Shown: positions 30,184 through 40,110 of the stretch, piece by piece
Layout of the letters: each line of letters starts with the position of its first letter
Position numbering within the stretch: position 1 is the stretch's first letter
Source: Tritrichomonas foetus
Taxonomy: Eukaryota > Parabasalia > Tritrichomonadida > Tritrichomonadidae
NCBI GenBank assembly: GCA_001839685.1
Contig: MLAK01000631.1
Location: forward strand, 24,686 to 88,685
Length of the DNA stretch: 64,000 bases
Direction: 5' to 3'
The notes under the pieces: generated by a model
Database searches by the model: none
Told to the model about the DNA's origin: nothing
What the model saw: the letters and a program-made list of their open reading frames with translations, nothing else
Program-made: the position numbers and the translations under genes

Positions 30184-30999
30184 ATGACTGAAGATTTTTC
30201 AATTCGTGATGTCTGGGCACACAATTTAGAGCAAGAGATGGCGATTATCTCTGACCTCCTCGACGATTATCCCTATGTTGCAATGGATACTGAATTTCCT
30301 GGTGTTATTGCAAAGCCAATTGGTCAATTTTCATCGCAGGAAAGCTTTAATTACCATTTGATGCGTTGCAACGTCGATTTCTTAAAGATTATTCAGATCG
30401 GAATCACGCTTGGAGACGGCAGGGGCAACTTTCCGACGCCATGTTGCACCTGGCAATTCAACTTCAAATTTAATCTGGAAGAAGACATGAACACAACTTC
30501 GGCCATAGACCTGCTTCAGCAGTCTGGCATAGACTTCAGTCGCTTCAACTCGGACGGAATTAATGTCTTCGATTTCAGCCAATTGCTATACACATCAGGA
30601 CTCGTCATGAATGATGATATATTTTACATCACATTTCATAGTAGCTCTGACTTTGGCTACCTCATCAAGATGCTCACGTGCAAGCCTCTTCCGCGTGAGG
30701 AGTCTGAATTTTTCAAACTGCTGAACGTGATGTTTCCTCACTACTATGACCTGAAGCTAATGGCTGATGACAATGACCAAATCAGCTGTGGCGGCCTCCA
30801 GGCCCTCGCAAACGAATTGAACGTGATGAGGGTCGGGCCGCAGCACCAGGCAGGCTCGGACGCTCTCGTCACGCTCAAGACATTCACGGCGCTGATGGAT
30901 ACATACTTTGACGGGAAATCCAGGAATAAGAAATTTGAAAACATTCTATACGGTCTCGATTACCAAAAGCAACTTGATGTCCTTTCTGAGTTTCGCTAG
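30184..30999 (+). CDS. CAF1: CCR4-NOT deadenylase subunit CAF1/POP2 (CNOT7/8-like)
   Basis: This 271-residue DEDD-family nuclease is close to human CNOT7. Catalytic residues are visible: Asp35 and Glu37 in VAMDTEFPG, Asp156 in FHSSSDFGYLIKML, and Asp226 with nearby His in GPQHQAGSDALVT. WQFNFKFNLEEDM is near-identical to the human segment. CAF1 shortens mRNA poly(A) tails as part of the CCR4-NOT complex. The gene is noticeably richer in G and C at third positions than its neighbours, as often seen for well-expressed or conserved genes here. The ATG at 30184 gives the expected N-terminus, directly before IRDVWAHNL. Confidence 0.96.
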   Translation: MTEDFSIRDVWAHNLEQEMAIISDLLDDYPYVAMDTEFPGVIAKPIGQFSSQESFNYHLMRCNVDFLKIIQIGITLGDGRGNFPTPCCTWQFNFKFNLEEDMNTTSAIDLLQQSGIDFSRFNSDGINVFDFSQLLYTSGLVMNDDIFYITFHSSSDFGYLIKMLTCKPLPREESEFFKLLNVMFPHYYDLKLMADDNDQISCGGLQALANELNVMRVGPQHQAGSDALVTLKTFTALMDTYFDGKSRNKKFENILYGLDYQKQLDVLSEFR

Positions 31000-31470
31000 A
31001 ATAATGTAGTTTTTATTTTTGATTGAATAAAAGAGAAAATCAATATTTTTTTTCCTGAATTTTTTTGTTTTTGTTTTTGATTGATACTCTTTATTTTATT
31101 GGTGTCTCTTATCTTCCAGTATATTTCCCTAGTTTATTGGCATCCCACATTTTGTCACCTGTCAGAAAATGTAAAAGTGCAACAGTTGTAACCGTGAACA
31201 CTTTTTGCTAATTTGACTTTTAATTTGACCTTTATATGTTCACGGTAAAACTGGTCGCACATAATGTTTTGAAAATCATAACTTTACCATATATTTAACC
31301 ATATTCTATCTACACTTTGAAGTGACGTATTGCTCGAAATAAAGATAATAGAATTAGTTTTTTTATTTTTTGTAAACTATCAGTATTCAATGATTGATGG
31401 GAAATCACCTGGTCTTGGGCAATTTAGTATTCAATTATGACTTTTGATGTGAAATAAAGTTTCTTTTTTT
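31000..31470. other. Intergenic spacer with 9 bp inverted repeat
   Basis: This is AT-rich spacer. Perfect 9 bp arms ACCGTGAAC (31191-31199) and GTTCACGGT (31238-31246) flank 38 nt that contain two TTTGAC direct repeats. No gene is visible. Confidence 0.65.
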
Positions 31471-31475
31471 TCATT
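31471..31475 (+). promoter_or_regulatory. Possible initiator, TCATT
   Basis: This is an Inr match whose predicted start is 33 nt before the ATG at 31506. That is longer than usual for trichomonad leaders, so it is a weaker call. Confidence 0.4.
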
Positions 31476-31505
31476 GCAAGCGGATTTTTGTGTATTAAAC
31501 TTTAA

Positions 31506-33980
31506 ATGAATCCTGTCGAATTAACACTTGAACAGCTTACCCAACTTGTTGAAGTTTTATACAGTCAGCAAGAAAATCAAGAATTAGTCAATCAAGTCAA
31601 CGTTATTATTAATCAGTGGAAATTGTCTCCGTCAGCTATTCCAATGTCTTTCACAATTCTCTCATCATCAGAAAACTTCAAATTATGTTTTACTGCAGCG
31701 GTTGTATTTCGATTCTATATTCATTTTCATTTTGAAAAATTTTCACAAGAAAATATTACACAAATGTACCAACTTTTTCTAGGGTATTTAATTAAAAGGC
31801 AAAACATTGAAAGTCCAGATTATACATCAGTTTTACTTTCTTTAACTGATCTTTGTCTGGTTATACCTGATTTTATTCCTAACACAGTTAATTCTCTGCC
31901 TCCCCCAGTTCTTGGCAATTTTTTTCAGTATTTGATTGAAGATTTAAGCACAGAAAAAACAGTTATTATAAAATATGGAAATTTTCCAAAAACTGACGCA
32001 GTTATTAAAGAATTAATTCCAGAAGTCTTCAAATTTATAAATACACAGCCATTCTCTGAAAATTGGGCAAGACAATTAGCGACAGTTTATCAATGTGACC
32101 AGGCACAAAACCCAAAACTCATAATAACTTATATATCAGACTACCAAGAGAAAATAAATCTAATGGCACAGACACCATCCTGTCATAAACATTTTTATAG
32201 TTTATTTCATACATCACTCTTACTTGACCCAATGACATGCGAGGTGACATATCATTTCAACATTCAACTGATTCAATTTGCACTGAATTTTGCATCAGCG
32301 AATCCTTATTTCATGGTTGATATTTTGTCGGATATTTTTCAAATGCCACATGATTTTTTATATCAAGAAAGTCAAATAGAATTCACATCTTCAATTTTTG
32401 AATACTTTTTTGCAAATTTACCAAACTTCCAAATTGATAATGATTTCTTTCAAATTATCCAATCATTCGTCACCTTAATTTCAGTTAGAGATGCGACGTA
32501 TCAATATCCTGAAGAACTTCGTGTAAAATATATTTATGCACTATTAACTTTTGTTGTTGAATCTATTAATCAAAATCGATTTGATGAAGTAGGAAAGACG
32601 AAATTAGATAGAATTATCACGCCTTTAGCCGATAGTTATAATATTGAAGTTTTTGGGAATTTTATATTTTCACAACCTCAAACAATTGGATTATATTTCT
32701 TATTAAGTGCAACATCATTTATACAACACATTGATGATCCAAAAAAGACTGAAATTCTGAATCAAATATTTTTGTTACCAGAAATTCCATTTGAAGCTTT
32801 AAGTGTTATTTTTAAAATCTCAAGTTCTGCTCTAATTAAGCCATATATTCAAAAAATTGTTCAATTATGTTTTTCACTTTTTCATTCACACCAAGATCTT
32901 CCAATTCGTATTCTAAAACTTCTTTCTTTTGCCCATACCGAAGAAATGTCTGTTTATGCATTTGATATATTTAAAGCGATTACACCAATTTTACATGAAT
33001 TTTCTTTTAATATTCAAACTTTACTAATGACGATTATTTTTAATTTATTTGGTTCTTTAAATGACACTTCACATTTTGAATTCATTCAAAATTACATATT
33101 TCGTTTATTAAACGAAGCATTAAAAACCGAAAATTTAGAAAATATTTCGAATTCAATTAATTTTATTTCAGGTTTATATAAAAATTTCAATCAATTAAGA
33201 TTCGATTTGAATCATCAATTTATGACCCAACTATTTCCTTCAATATTTGAACAATTATCTCCTATTCTACTAATCCCTTCCGATATTATTCAAGAACGAA
33301 TTTGTCTCTTCATTAATGATGCAGCTATAGCAAAATGTATTCAAAATTATTCCATTGTTCTTCAATGGATTGAAACAATGTTATCGAATTTTGCGATTGG
33401 TAATTATTTTTCCGTTTTATCAATTCTTGAACAACCACCAACTGATCCAATTCTTGGATTTATTTCAAAATTAACGCCAAATGATAATGCACAAATCATT
33501 CAAGAAGTTTTTAGATATTTATCCAGTATTTTTCATCTTGTTTCTGCAAATTTCTTTAAAGTTATTCCACCTGAATTTTTGTTTTCATTTCTTTCTTCTG
33601 ATCAATCTACTGTTGTTATATTTACATTGGAACTCCTTGGAAATGTGATTAGTGAATCAAACAATGAAATGCTTCAGCAATCATTGCTTCAATTAATTGT
33701 TGAAGGTTTTTCATCACCTTTCTGGGTTTCATATCATGATATTCAAAATGCTGCATTTAAATCATTGGCAAAAATAATCCTGAGAAACGAAAATATGAAA
33801 GGAATACTTGTAAATTTAATGAATGCAAAATATCCAACAAATACAAATGATATTCAATCATTTTATCAGAAACTCGCCCCATTATCTCAAAAAATTGATC
33901 ATCCAAATATCAATTTAATTTTGACAATGATGCGAGGATATTTGAAAAATCATCTTAAAATGAATGGAATTGCTATCTGA
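31506..33980 (+). CDS. Importin-beta-family karyopherin (TNPO3/IPO13-like)
   Basis: This 824-residue protein is made of helical HEAT-like repeats throughout. Its N-terminus (LTLEQLTQLVEVLYSQ, then NQWKLSPSAIPMSFTIL) follows the pattern of the transportin-3/importin-13/Mtr10 group, in which LYS is followed by an importin-beta N-terminal repeat with a residual Ran-binding region. Length is slightly below the family norm of 920-960. These receptors carry SR proteins, tRNAs or other cargo across nuclear pores under Ran-GTP control. The sequence is AT-biased and diverged, so the exact paralogue is not certain. No membrane segments are seen. Confidence 0.72.
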   Translation: MNPVELTLEQLTQLVEVLYSQQENQELVNQVNVIINQWKLSPSAIPMSFTILSSSENFKLCFTAAVVFRFYIHFHFEKFSQENITQMYQLFLGYLIKRQNIESPDYTSVLLSLTDLCLVIPDFIPNTVNSLPPPVLGNFFQYLIEDLSTEKTVIIKYGNFPKTDAVIKELIPEVFKFINTQPFSENWARQLATVYQCDQAQNPKLIITYISDYQEKINLMAQTPSCHKHFYSLFHTSLLLDPMTCEVTYHFNIQLIQFALNFASANPYFMVDILSDIFQMPHDFLYQESQIEFTSSIFEYFFANLPNFQIDNDFFQIIQSFVTLISVRDATYQYPEELRVKYIYALLTFVVESINQNRFDEVGKTKLDRIITPLADSYNIEVFGNFIFSQPQTIGLYFLLSATSFIQHIDDPKKTEILNQIFLLPEIPFEALSVIFKISSSALIKPYIQKIVQLCFSLFHSHQDLPIRILKLLSFAHTEEMSVYAFDIFKAITPILHEFSFNIQTLLMTIIFNLFGSLNDTSHFEFIQNYIFRLLNEALKTENLENISNSINFISGLYKNFNQLRFDLNHQFMTQLFPSIFEQLSPILLIPSDIIQERICLFINDAAIAKCIQNYSIVLQWIETMLSNFAIGNYFSVLSILEQPPTDPILGFISKLTPNDNAQIIQEVFRYLSSIFHLVSANFFKVIPPEFLFSFLSSDQSTVVIFTLELLGNVISESNNEMLQQSLLQLIVEGFSSPFWVSYHDIQNAAFKSLAKIILRNENMKGILVNLMNAKYPTNTNDIQSFYQKLAPLSQKIDHPNINLILTMMRGYLKNHLKMNGIAI

Positions 33981-34655
33981 AATTCTATATATTCATATAT
34001 ATCCCATTTTTTTGCATGTATCACATTTTGAGATCATAAAGAAATTCAATGAAATGTTTGATTTTATTCAGATTCACAAAGCTGATTCATCGAACGTTCA
34101 TAATTCCCCGCAATAATCTTTCAGACTTTTATTTGTAAATTAATCAATATAGAGTAAACAACAAATATTAAAAATTTAATTTGATCAGTTTTTATACTTC
34201 TTATTCATAAAATTATGAGAGAACATTAAGACTAAAATGTTATAAAATAAATCAAAAATAATGAAGATTTAGGGCTCATTTTTACCTCGATCTTGGTCTA
34301 AACATTGATCATTAATAAGATTGAATATTTCATTATTATTAATAATATTAAAATGAGCAATTTTTTATATTGAAAATTTTAAAGTTGGTATAATGAATGG
34401 TTTTCCAGAAATAATAATAATAATAAAAAGTTTAATTTAACTTTAATAACAAAACATGGAATGCAGTCTAAAATGATTTGGTCCGAAATAAGTTCATGTA
34501 AAAAGAAAAAACCTTACACCTTATGGCCAACAAATGACAAATTTCTTCTATATTTAGATAAAACCTTCTCAATCATCAAAAGTAAAAAATAAATGAAAGT
34601 GGAACTCGGTAACCACGAATAATTCTATGTTGAAATGAGTTAATGTTGGAATGAT
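33981..34655. other. Convergent spacer
   Basis: This AT-rich spacer separates two converging genes. An (ATA/AAT)n-like run lies near 34410-34425. No ORF or RNA is supported. Confidence 0.6.
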
Positions 34656-35672
34656 TTAATCGCCTTGCCTAAATTTGTAAAGAAACTCGAATACGGGCTC
34701 AAATCCAATTGAACACTTTTGGTGATACTGTGCCATGAATCCCAATCCAAAGCAAAGATTTTCTTTTAGTGTAAATCGCTTAAGCATGGATATTCTTTTT
34801 TTCGAATAAATAAACGTGAATTCATCTTTGCTGTCTTGATTTAACCTTGTTTGTAAACCGTTTTCAATTTTACTTTCATCATTCTCTCCATTCTCTCGGT
34901 TTTTGGTATATGCATAAATCATTTGATTGTAATTATAGATTGTGAAATCTGGATTCATCTCACTTCTAGCTATTGCATTTAAAGAATGGCCTTTATATCT
35001 ACATTTTGTTGATGCCATTAATGCGTTTCCTTCAATTCCAATAGTTCCTCTAACTGTTAAATCATTGTTAATTTCTAAAGAAACACCCGTCATTAAAATA
35101 TGCGGATCATTGTTAACAATTTCAAAAGAATTAAACATGGTGAAAAAATCACATGGATGAATTTTATAATCAAGTGACACAATTTTGCTTTTAATGGTTG
35201 TATTGATTTGTATTGGTTTTGATGTGAAAAGGCATGAAACAGAAGGATGATGGCCAAATTGCCGAGTGAAGAATATTTTCCCTTCTTTGTCATAAATCAA
35301 AAAAGTGGTGATCAATTTTTTCGGTAGGAAGGTCAATTGATGTTCTTTGAAACTTATCGACATATGATGAAAATTATTATTTTTTTCGCAAATAGCGAAA
35401 GATAAATTCTGATTATCTTTGGCTCGAAAGGATAGCTTGTGAAATAATCGGTTTGGGGGAGGTTTGTCCGTTCCTGATAAAGATAGACTTAAATCGTAAT
35501 AAGGATTATCGAGAGTGAAACAGCTTTGAAATCGAGGGACATTTGGGAAAACGTGTTTTTTATATCCAAGTTCTTCACGATATAATGCGTTGATATTTAT
35601 ATTCATATTTTTGATGTTCAATATTGTCATAAAAGAAATCACAAACTTTTTGAGAAAAAATACCCTTGTCAT
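34656..35672 (-). CDS. Unknown protein with beta-barrel-like pattern
   Basis: This is a 338-residue protein with no motif I can name. From about residue 95 it alternates hydrophobic and polar residues in strand-length stretches (HHMSISFKEHQLTFL; KIVSLDYKIHPC; LTVRGTIGIEGNALMA; CFGLGFMAQYHQK), with frequent aromatic strand ends, and it ends in VFEFLYKFRQGD. This pattern resembles outer-membrane beta-barrels of the Tom40/VDAC group, which trichomonads use in hydrogenosomes; that is a guess. Alternative starts are Met15 (35630) and Met23 (35606). Met23 would begin just before a more conserved-looking region, and the first 22 residues may be untranslated. Confidence 0.5.
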   Translation of the reverse strand: MTRVFFLKKFVISFMTILNIKNMNININALYREELGYKKHVFPNVPRFQSCFTLDNPYYDLSLSLSGTDKPPPNRLFHKLSFRAKDNQNLSFAICEKNNNFHHMSISFKEHQLTFLPKKLITTFLIYDKEGKIFFTRQFGHHPSVSCLFTSKPIQINTTIKSKIVSLDYKIHPCDFFTMFNSFEIVNNDPHILMTGVSLEINNDLTVRGTIGIEGNALMASTKCRYKGHSLNAIARSEMNPDFTIYNYNQMIYAYTKNRENGENDESKIENGLQTRLNQDSKDEFTFIYSKKRISMLKRFTLKENLCFGLGFMAQYHQKCSIGFEPVFEFLYKFRQGD

Positions 35673-36017
35673 ATTTGTTTGTTTCTCAATAACTTTTGTT
35701 TTTCAATATATTCCCCAAATTTGTTGTTTAAACATGAATGAAAAATTATTCTTCCTCAATAACTAAATGTGACACCAGAAATCCAAATTCACCATTAGAA
35801 TTGAAAATTTGGATTAATCTTGTTCAAGTTTGATCATTTTTTAAGAGGGGAAAAAAAAAATCGATATAGAAAAGATTTCTAAAACAGATTAAATTTAATT
35901 GACATTTTTTCTTTTCTTTGCTTCCAAAAATAAAAACCAATTCATTATTCGGGAAACATTTTTTCCAATAGAAGAAATATTCGATAAATATATAAGCTTC
36001 TGTATATATACAGTAAT
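35673..36017. other. Short spacer between same-strand genes
   Basis: AT-rich sequence with an A-run near 35850. Nothing else is seen. Confidence 0.6.
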
Positions 36018-37430
36018 TCATTTGATCTCCCACTTGTCTGCCATAATATCGACCAAATACTTTTCTGGAACACCTTTTGCACGTAATTGATTGAGTTTCT
36101 GCTGTCTGATTGTTTCCAAGCGAGCAAGATAAGCATCGTTTTCTTCTTTTTGTTTTGCAGCTTCTGCCCACTTCTTTGCTGGATCGATTTTTCTTGCTTG
36201 AAGTTGATTTTCCATATCCACCTTTAATTCACCGCGATATTTTGCATCTTCTTCAAGTTTCTTCTTGTAAGCAGCGAGGGCCTTTTCACGGGCAATTCGA
36301 TTAGCCTCAACAACTCTTTGATATTCCGCATCTTCGATCTTTTTCTGTTCGATTAATCTTGTCTTCTTCAAGTCGATCATTTCTGCACGACCTTTCTTCA
36401 CGTCTTCGATCATTGCGATTTTCTTTGCAATGTCTCTTTCTTCTCTTAATCTGTCTTTTTCCTCTTTCTCCTTCTGCACCTTTGTTGCAGCCTTTTCATC
36501 ACGAATGGCCTGAGTGTCAATTGCGCGCTTTTGCTTTTTACGCAATTCCTCAATCTCGCGCTCTTTCAAAGCGTGCTCGATTGCCTTTTCTTTCTCGCGA
36601 GCCTCCTCGGCAAGAGCCTTTTGAGCAGCAACTTCAATGACCATCTGTGCTTCTTCCTTTTCCCTTTCACGGGCTTCGAGCTTCCTCCTCTTTTGGGCCT
36701 CGTTTGCTTGAATGCAGTCGTGGAGGAAGTCCTGCTGCCTCTTCTTCTTTTCCATCAAAATTCGGCGGTCCTCTTCGGCAATTAATGCATTCTGCGCATT
36801 CAATGCTTTCATCTCGCGATCAATTCTTTCGGCTTCGAGAATGGCGTTGATTTTGTGTTCTTCGATTTGGGCTTTGATAATCGCGCGTCCACGAATTCTT
36901 TGTTCGCGTAATGTTGCCTCTCTTTCATCGTATAATCTGAGGGCTGTTTGGCGGTTGGCTTCAAGCTTTCTGGCCCATTCTTCTTCTTCTTCTTTCTTTT
37001 TGCGAGCTATTTCGATGTTTTCTGTGAGTTGGCGATCTCGAATTGTTCTGGCCTCGGCGGCAACCATCTGACTGTTGATGTGCTTAACTTCGTCGAGATC
37101 TTCGTTTGCTTTCTGGTCGGCAATCCGTAATGCATAATCGCGTTCTTCAACTTGGCTTAATCGAGTTTTGGTATTCAATAATGTTCGTTGGGTAACCTCT
37201 GGGGCGATGAGAGACTGCCTCTTTGTTTGGATTTTGGAGATTGTTTCCATCTTGGCATCTTCTTGCTGCTTTCGAATGGCGGCTATCTGCTCTGGAGTTA
37301 AATGTGTGGCTTCTTTTTTGATCTTTCGCCAGTCATTTCGCTGGATGATGACTGCATCGGTTGTGACGTTGGAGAGTCGAGTGCTGTATTTTGGATTATG
37401 GCCGGAGATCCGCATTTGCGTGCTTGTCAT
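36018..37430 (-). CDS. CFAP45: Cilia- and flagella-associated protein 45
   Basis: This 470-residue, almost wholly coiled-coil protein is rich in Glu, Lys, Arg and Ala. Two regions fit CFAP45/CCDC19 well: the N-terminal IIQRNDWRKIKKEATHLT, where the family has a Q-R-E/D-W/F start to its helix, and the C-terminal LNQLRAKGVPEKYLVDI, which mirrors LEELRATGLPEKYC of the human protein. RIRGRAIIKAQIEEHK near 175 also matches the family's 'ERIRGRRQIVEQME'. CFAP45 is a microtubule inner protein that binds inside the B-tubule of axonemal doublets. The related TPH-domain protein CFAP53 is the main alternative. The gene is GC-richer than its surroundings. Confidence 0.82.
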   Translation of the reverse strand: MTSTQMRISGHNPKYSTRLSNVTTDAVIIQRNDWRKIKKEATHLTPEQIAAIRKQQEDAKMETISKIQTKRQSLIAPEVTQRTLLNTKTRLSQVEERDYALRIADQKANEDLDEVKHINSQMVAAEARTIRDRQLTENIEIARKKKEEEEEWARKLEANRQTALRLYDEREATLREQRIRGRAIIKAQIEEHKINAILEAERIDREMKALNAQNALIAEEDRRILMEKKKRQQDFLHDCIQANEAQKRRKLEAREREKEEAQMVIEVAAQKALAEEAREKEKAIEHALKEREIEELRKKQKRAIDTQAIRDEKAATKVQKEKEEKDRLREERDIAKKIAMIEDVKKGRAEMIDLKKTRLIEQKKIEDAEYQRVVEANRIAREKALAAYKKKLEEDAKYRGELKVDMENQLQARKIDPAKKWAEAAKQKEENDAYLARLETIRQQKLNQLRAKGVPEKYLVDIMADKWEIK

Positions 37431-37785
37431 ATTGAAACGAGTTTAAATATTTTCTAAAAAAATACGTTTTTTTCTGTTTGAATGCTGTAACCGTTTATTA
37501 CAATAATATGAAATTTGGTTCTATCGGCGTGTTCTTGTAATCCCATGAAATGCTAAGTGAAAACACATATGTAACTAATAAAAAAGCTTGACTTCCTTCA
37601 TCTCTGAGAATAAACTAATTAATTATTTAACTAAATAATTATTTACCTATTTAAATTGATATTGTCGTATTAAATTTAATACGTCTAAAGCAGCATCCTT
37701 CATCATCAAGGATTGAAGATCATAAGAATTACTGAGAGTCGCTTATTAATTTAGATAAGTAGAAATTACATTGTGTGAAAATATT
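37431..37785. other. Intergenic spacer
   Basis: AT-rich spacer upstream of CFAP45. No gene is visible in this part. Confidence 0.55.
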
Positions 37786-37888
37786 CATCTGCATTACAGC
37801 CAAGCCTGAAAAAGATTACTTCCGAGCTGATCCAATTCGAAGGGTGAGTTTTAAATCCCTGGCTCAGCATTTGGTCGTAATGCAGTTG
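37786..37888 (+). ncRNA. Candidate structured element or RNA (orientation unknown)
   Basis: A GC-rich island of about 100 bp is closed by perfect 9 bp arms, CTGCATTAC (37789-37797) and GTAATGCAG (37877-37885). Immediately inside, AGCCA (37798-37802) pairs with TGGCT (37860-37864), and GGG/CCC (37842-37844 with 37857-37859) can form a further stem. It shares GTAATGCAG, TTGGCT and CTCGGA in the same order with the island at 20829-20960 when read on the minus strand. It may be a small RNA, a miniature transposon or a coding relic. A 68-codon minus-strand frame crosses it. Confidence 0.3.
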
Positions 37889-37988
37889 TGCGTATAAAAA
37901 ATAAAAATGATTAAAATCAATGTTTATATTTAAAAAAAAATAAAAATATTGTGATTTGCAGAAAAGTGCCAAATCACACTACTACGAA

Positions 37989-38732
37989 TTAAAATTCCGG
38001 GTACTTCTTTCCATTCTTTTCGAGGGACTCCTTTATGTAATCCTTAATGATCTTCACTGTGTTTCTGTTCAATTTCGACACGTCGATGAACAATTCACTG
38101 TTTCCACAGTCGAGGTCGGGCTGCTGCTCTGTTATGATTTTGATGAGCTCCTTTTGGTCCTCCTCGGAAGTCATCATTTCTGTCGCTTTGATGAAGCTCT
38201 GTAATTCGCGCTCATTCATGACCTGCTGGTTTGGCTTCATCGATCTGGCTGCCCCGAGGGTGTCCGCGAATTGTTTGACCTTCGATGGCGGTTGGTTCAT
38301 CAAATCTGTAATGACTGTCCTCATTTCGTAAACGTGACCGCACCAGGTTCCGATAGTCATACCAACGAGCTTCTTTCGCTCTTTATTGAAAAGCCGTTTG
38401 ATTTCGTTTGCCGCAATTGAAAAGGGAGATTCTTTTCCATAAAATAATTCGATATTTCCCCAAACGTGGTCCATTTCTTCAAACCACTGTTGAATGGTGG
38501 AAATTCTACCATCTTGAATTTTGGTTTTTATTGTGTTTAAATCGGTTGGATTTTTGACTTTTTCGAAATAGTGTTCGGGAGCATTTTCGGGAGTGATTGG
38601 AATACGAAATTTTGTGGAAATAGGATGCGCTAAAATTCGATTCATGGCATTAATTGCTTCGTTTTTCAAAAATTCATTGAGCTGCATGATGGGAAAAAAT
38701 GGGTCAAAGAGACCGTTTAAAGTCTTTGACAT
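37989..38732 (-). CDS. Bromodomain protein with NET-like C-terminus (BET-like)
   Basis: From the ATG at 38732 this is a 247-residue protein. Residues about 20-120 form a bromodomain: AMNRILAHPISTKFRIPI, then FEKVKNPTDLNTIKTKIQDG, then a helix with VWGNIELFYGKESPF, where the usual acetyl-lysine Asn region reads NIELFYG. Residues about 175-240 resemble the NET domain of BET proteins (LIKIITEQQPDLDCGNSELF, then IDVSKLNRNTVKIIKDYI). A single bromodomain followed by NET is the minimal BET arrangement known from protists. Such proteins bind acetylated histones and recruit transcription factors. The frame extends upstream only to a TTG, and Met26 is an alternative start. Confidence 0.85.
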   Translation of the reverse strand: MSKTLNGLFDPFFPIMQLNEFLKNEAINAMNRILAHPISTKFRIPITPENAPEHYFEKVKNPTDLNTIKTKIQDGRISTIQQWFEEMDHVWGNIELFYGKESPFSIAANEIKRLFNKERKKLVGMTIGTWCGHVYEMRTVITDLMNQPPSKVKQFADTLGAARSMKPNQQVMNERELQSFIKATEMMTSEEDQKELIKIITEQQPDLDCGNSELFIDVSKLNRNTVKIIKDYIKESLEKNGKKYPEF

Positions 38733-38762
38733 GTCAAAACAATTCAAATAACAGAAATTCAA

Positions 38763-39023
38763 TCATCAAGAAACATTTGCAAGAATGAAATATTGATTTT
38801 TATTGATTCGGACTGAAGTCAATACAACTTTAGGGAAAATCACTGATTGATTTTATAAGTTTTAATGTACCGATATGCAGGCTTGGCTGGAATGTTTTTA
38901 AGTTGATTCATATGATTGAGATTTCCACTAACTATTTTTCCACTTATAATTATATATGGTCTGACAAATAATGTTGTTAACAATGTTATAATTAACTAAA
39001 TAATTCCATTTTCTATTTGGGAA
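38763..39023. other. Spacer with a shared 12-mer
   Basis: AT-rich spacer. CAGGCTTGGCTG at 38878-38889 also occurs, inverted, in the GC-rich island at 37797-37808. Nothing else is seen. Confidence 0.5.
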
Positions 39024-40110
39024 ATGATGAATATTGAAGCAAATGAAATCTATTTTGAATTCTTAAGGTTGTGCTTTAAGGCAGGTTTTGAAAACATTTT
39101 AATCATAAAGATTCATTTTGGAAATTCTAATGATTTTTCATTAAATGTGTTCAATGAAGATAAATAATAACAATTGATCTGACAATTGAATTGAATCTTC
39201 CACATATTATTGCAGATTTATTATCACCAAATATTAATGGATTATACAAAATAGATCAAGCTGTTGATTTTTACTATTTAATGTTAGATTTTGCTTTTTT
39301 AGATATTATTTTCTACAACAACAACATTAACAATAACAATAACTGCAATTATGTATTAGACAAAAATTGAATAAATTTATTAATCCAAAATTTTCCCTCT
39401 TTTTGTAATCATTTTATAATAATATCAACTGAAGAAAAAACTCATGAAAAATTCACACCAAATCGAAATGAAATAGAATTAATTCTGAATTTATATTATA
39501 TATTTCTATTTCTTCTTGAAAATGTTGATCTTTTCCAGAAAATTATGATGAAACATATATCTACACCAATCGGCAAAGAAAATGTCATTGACAGAATTCA
39601 TTTTAAACGATTTTATCAAATATTAAAAATTGAAACAATTCAACCAATTTCATTTTTATGAAGGTGATTATATGAATGAATATCTTCATTACGTTGTAGA
39701 AATTGATAATTCATTTTTTCATGAAGAAATTGAATTCATTAGTTCACATTTCTGTGGAATGAATATGGAAGAAATAAGAGCATTATCGAAAAATATTATT
39801 TGCAAATAATATATATTATGTTTAAAAAATGAATCACCGCTTTATTTATTCATTGAAAAGTTGATTTTGAAATCATATGATTATTATTCATTCTTTGAAA
39901 ATATCAATTTCTCATATTTATGTGATGATGATATGTCTGTTTTTATATAGAATATTTAAGCATAAATATGTGGCAACAGATATGCAAATATTTTTCAATT
40001 AACCACCAAATTCACAATATTGTTGATATATTCGAATTCATATGAATGGTACAGACTGGACAAATCATAATGATGATCGTGAATTTTCGTCTATTGTAAT
40101 TTAAGAAAGT
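39024..40110 (+). pseudogene. Decayed protein-coding gene, family uncertain
   Basis: Long stretches read as protein, but frames are broken. The first frame is 39024-39167 (begins MMNIEANEIYFEFLRL, ends TAA). A shifted frame runs 39170-39661 with one internal TGA at 39368 (IADLLSPNINGLYKIDQAVD; later MMKHISTPIGKENVI). Another shifted frame runs 39660-39951 with an internal TAA at 39807 (EIEFISSHFCGMNMEEIRAL; YYSFFENINFSYLCDDDMS). Weak traces continue to about 40110. The style resembles large trichomonad families with BTB/BACK-like or ankyrin-type repeats, but I cannot fix the family. At least four lesions make it a clear relic. Confidence 0.6.
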
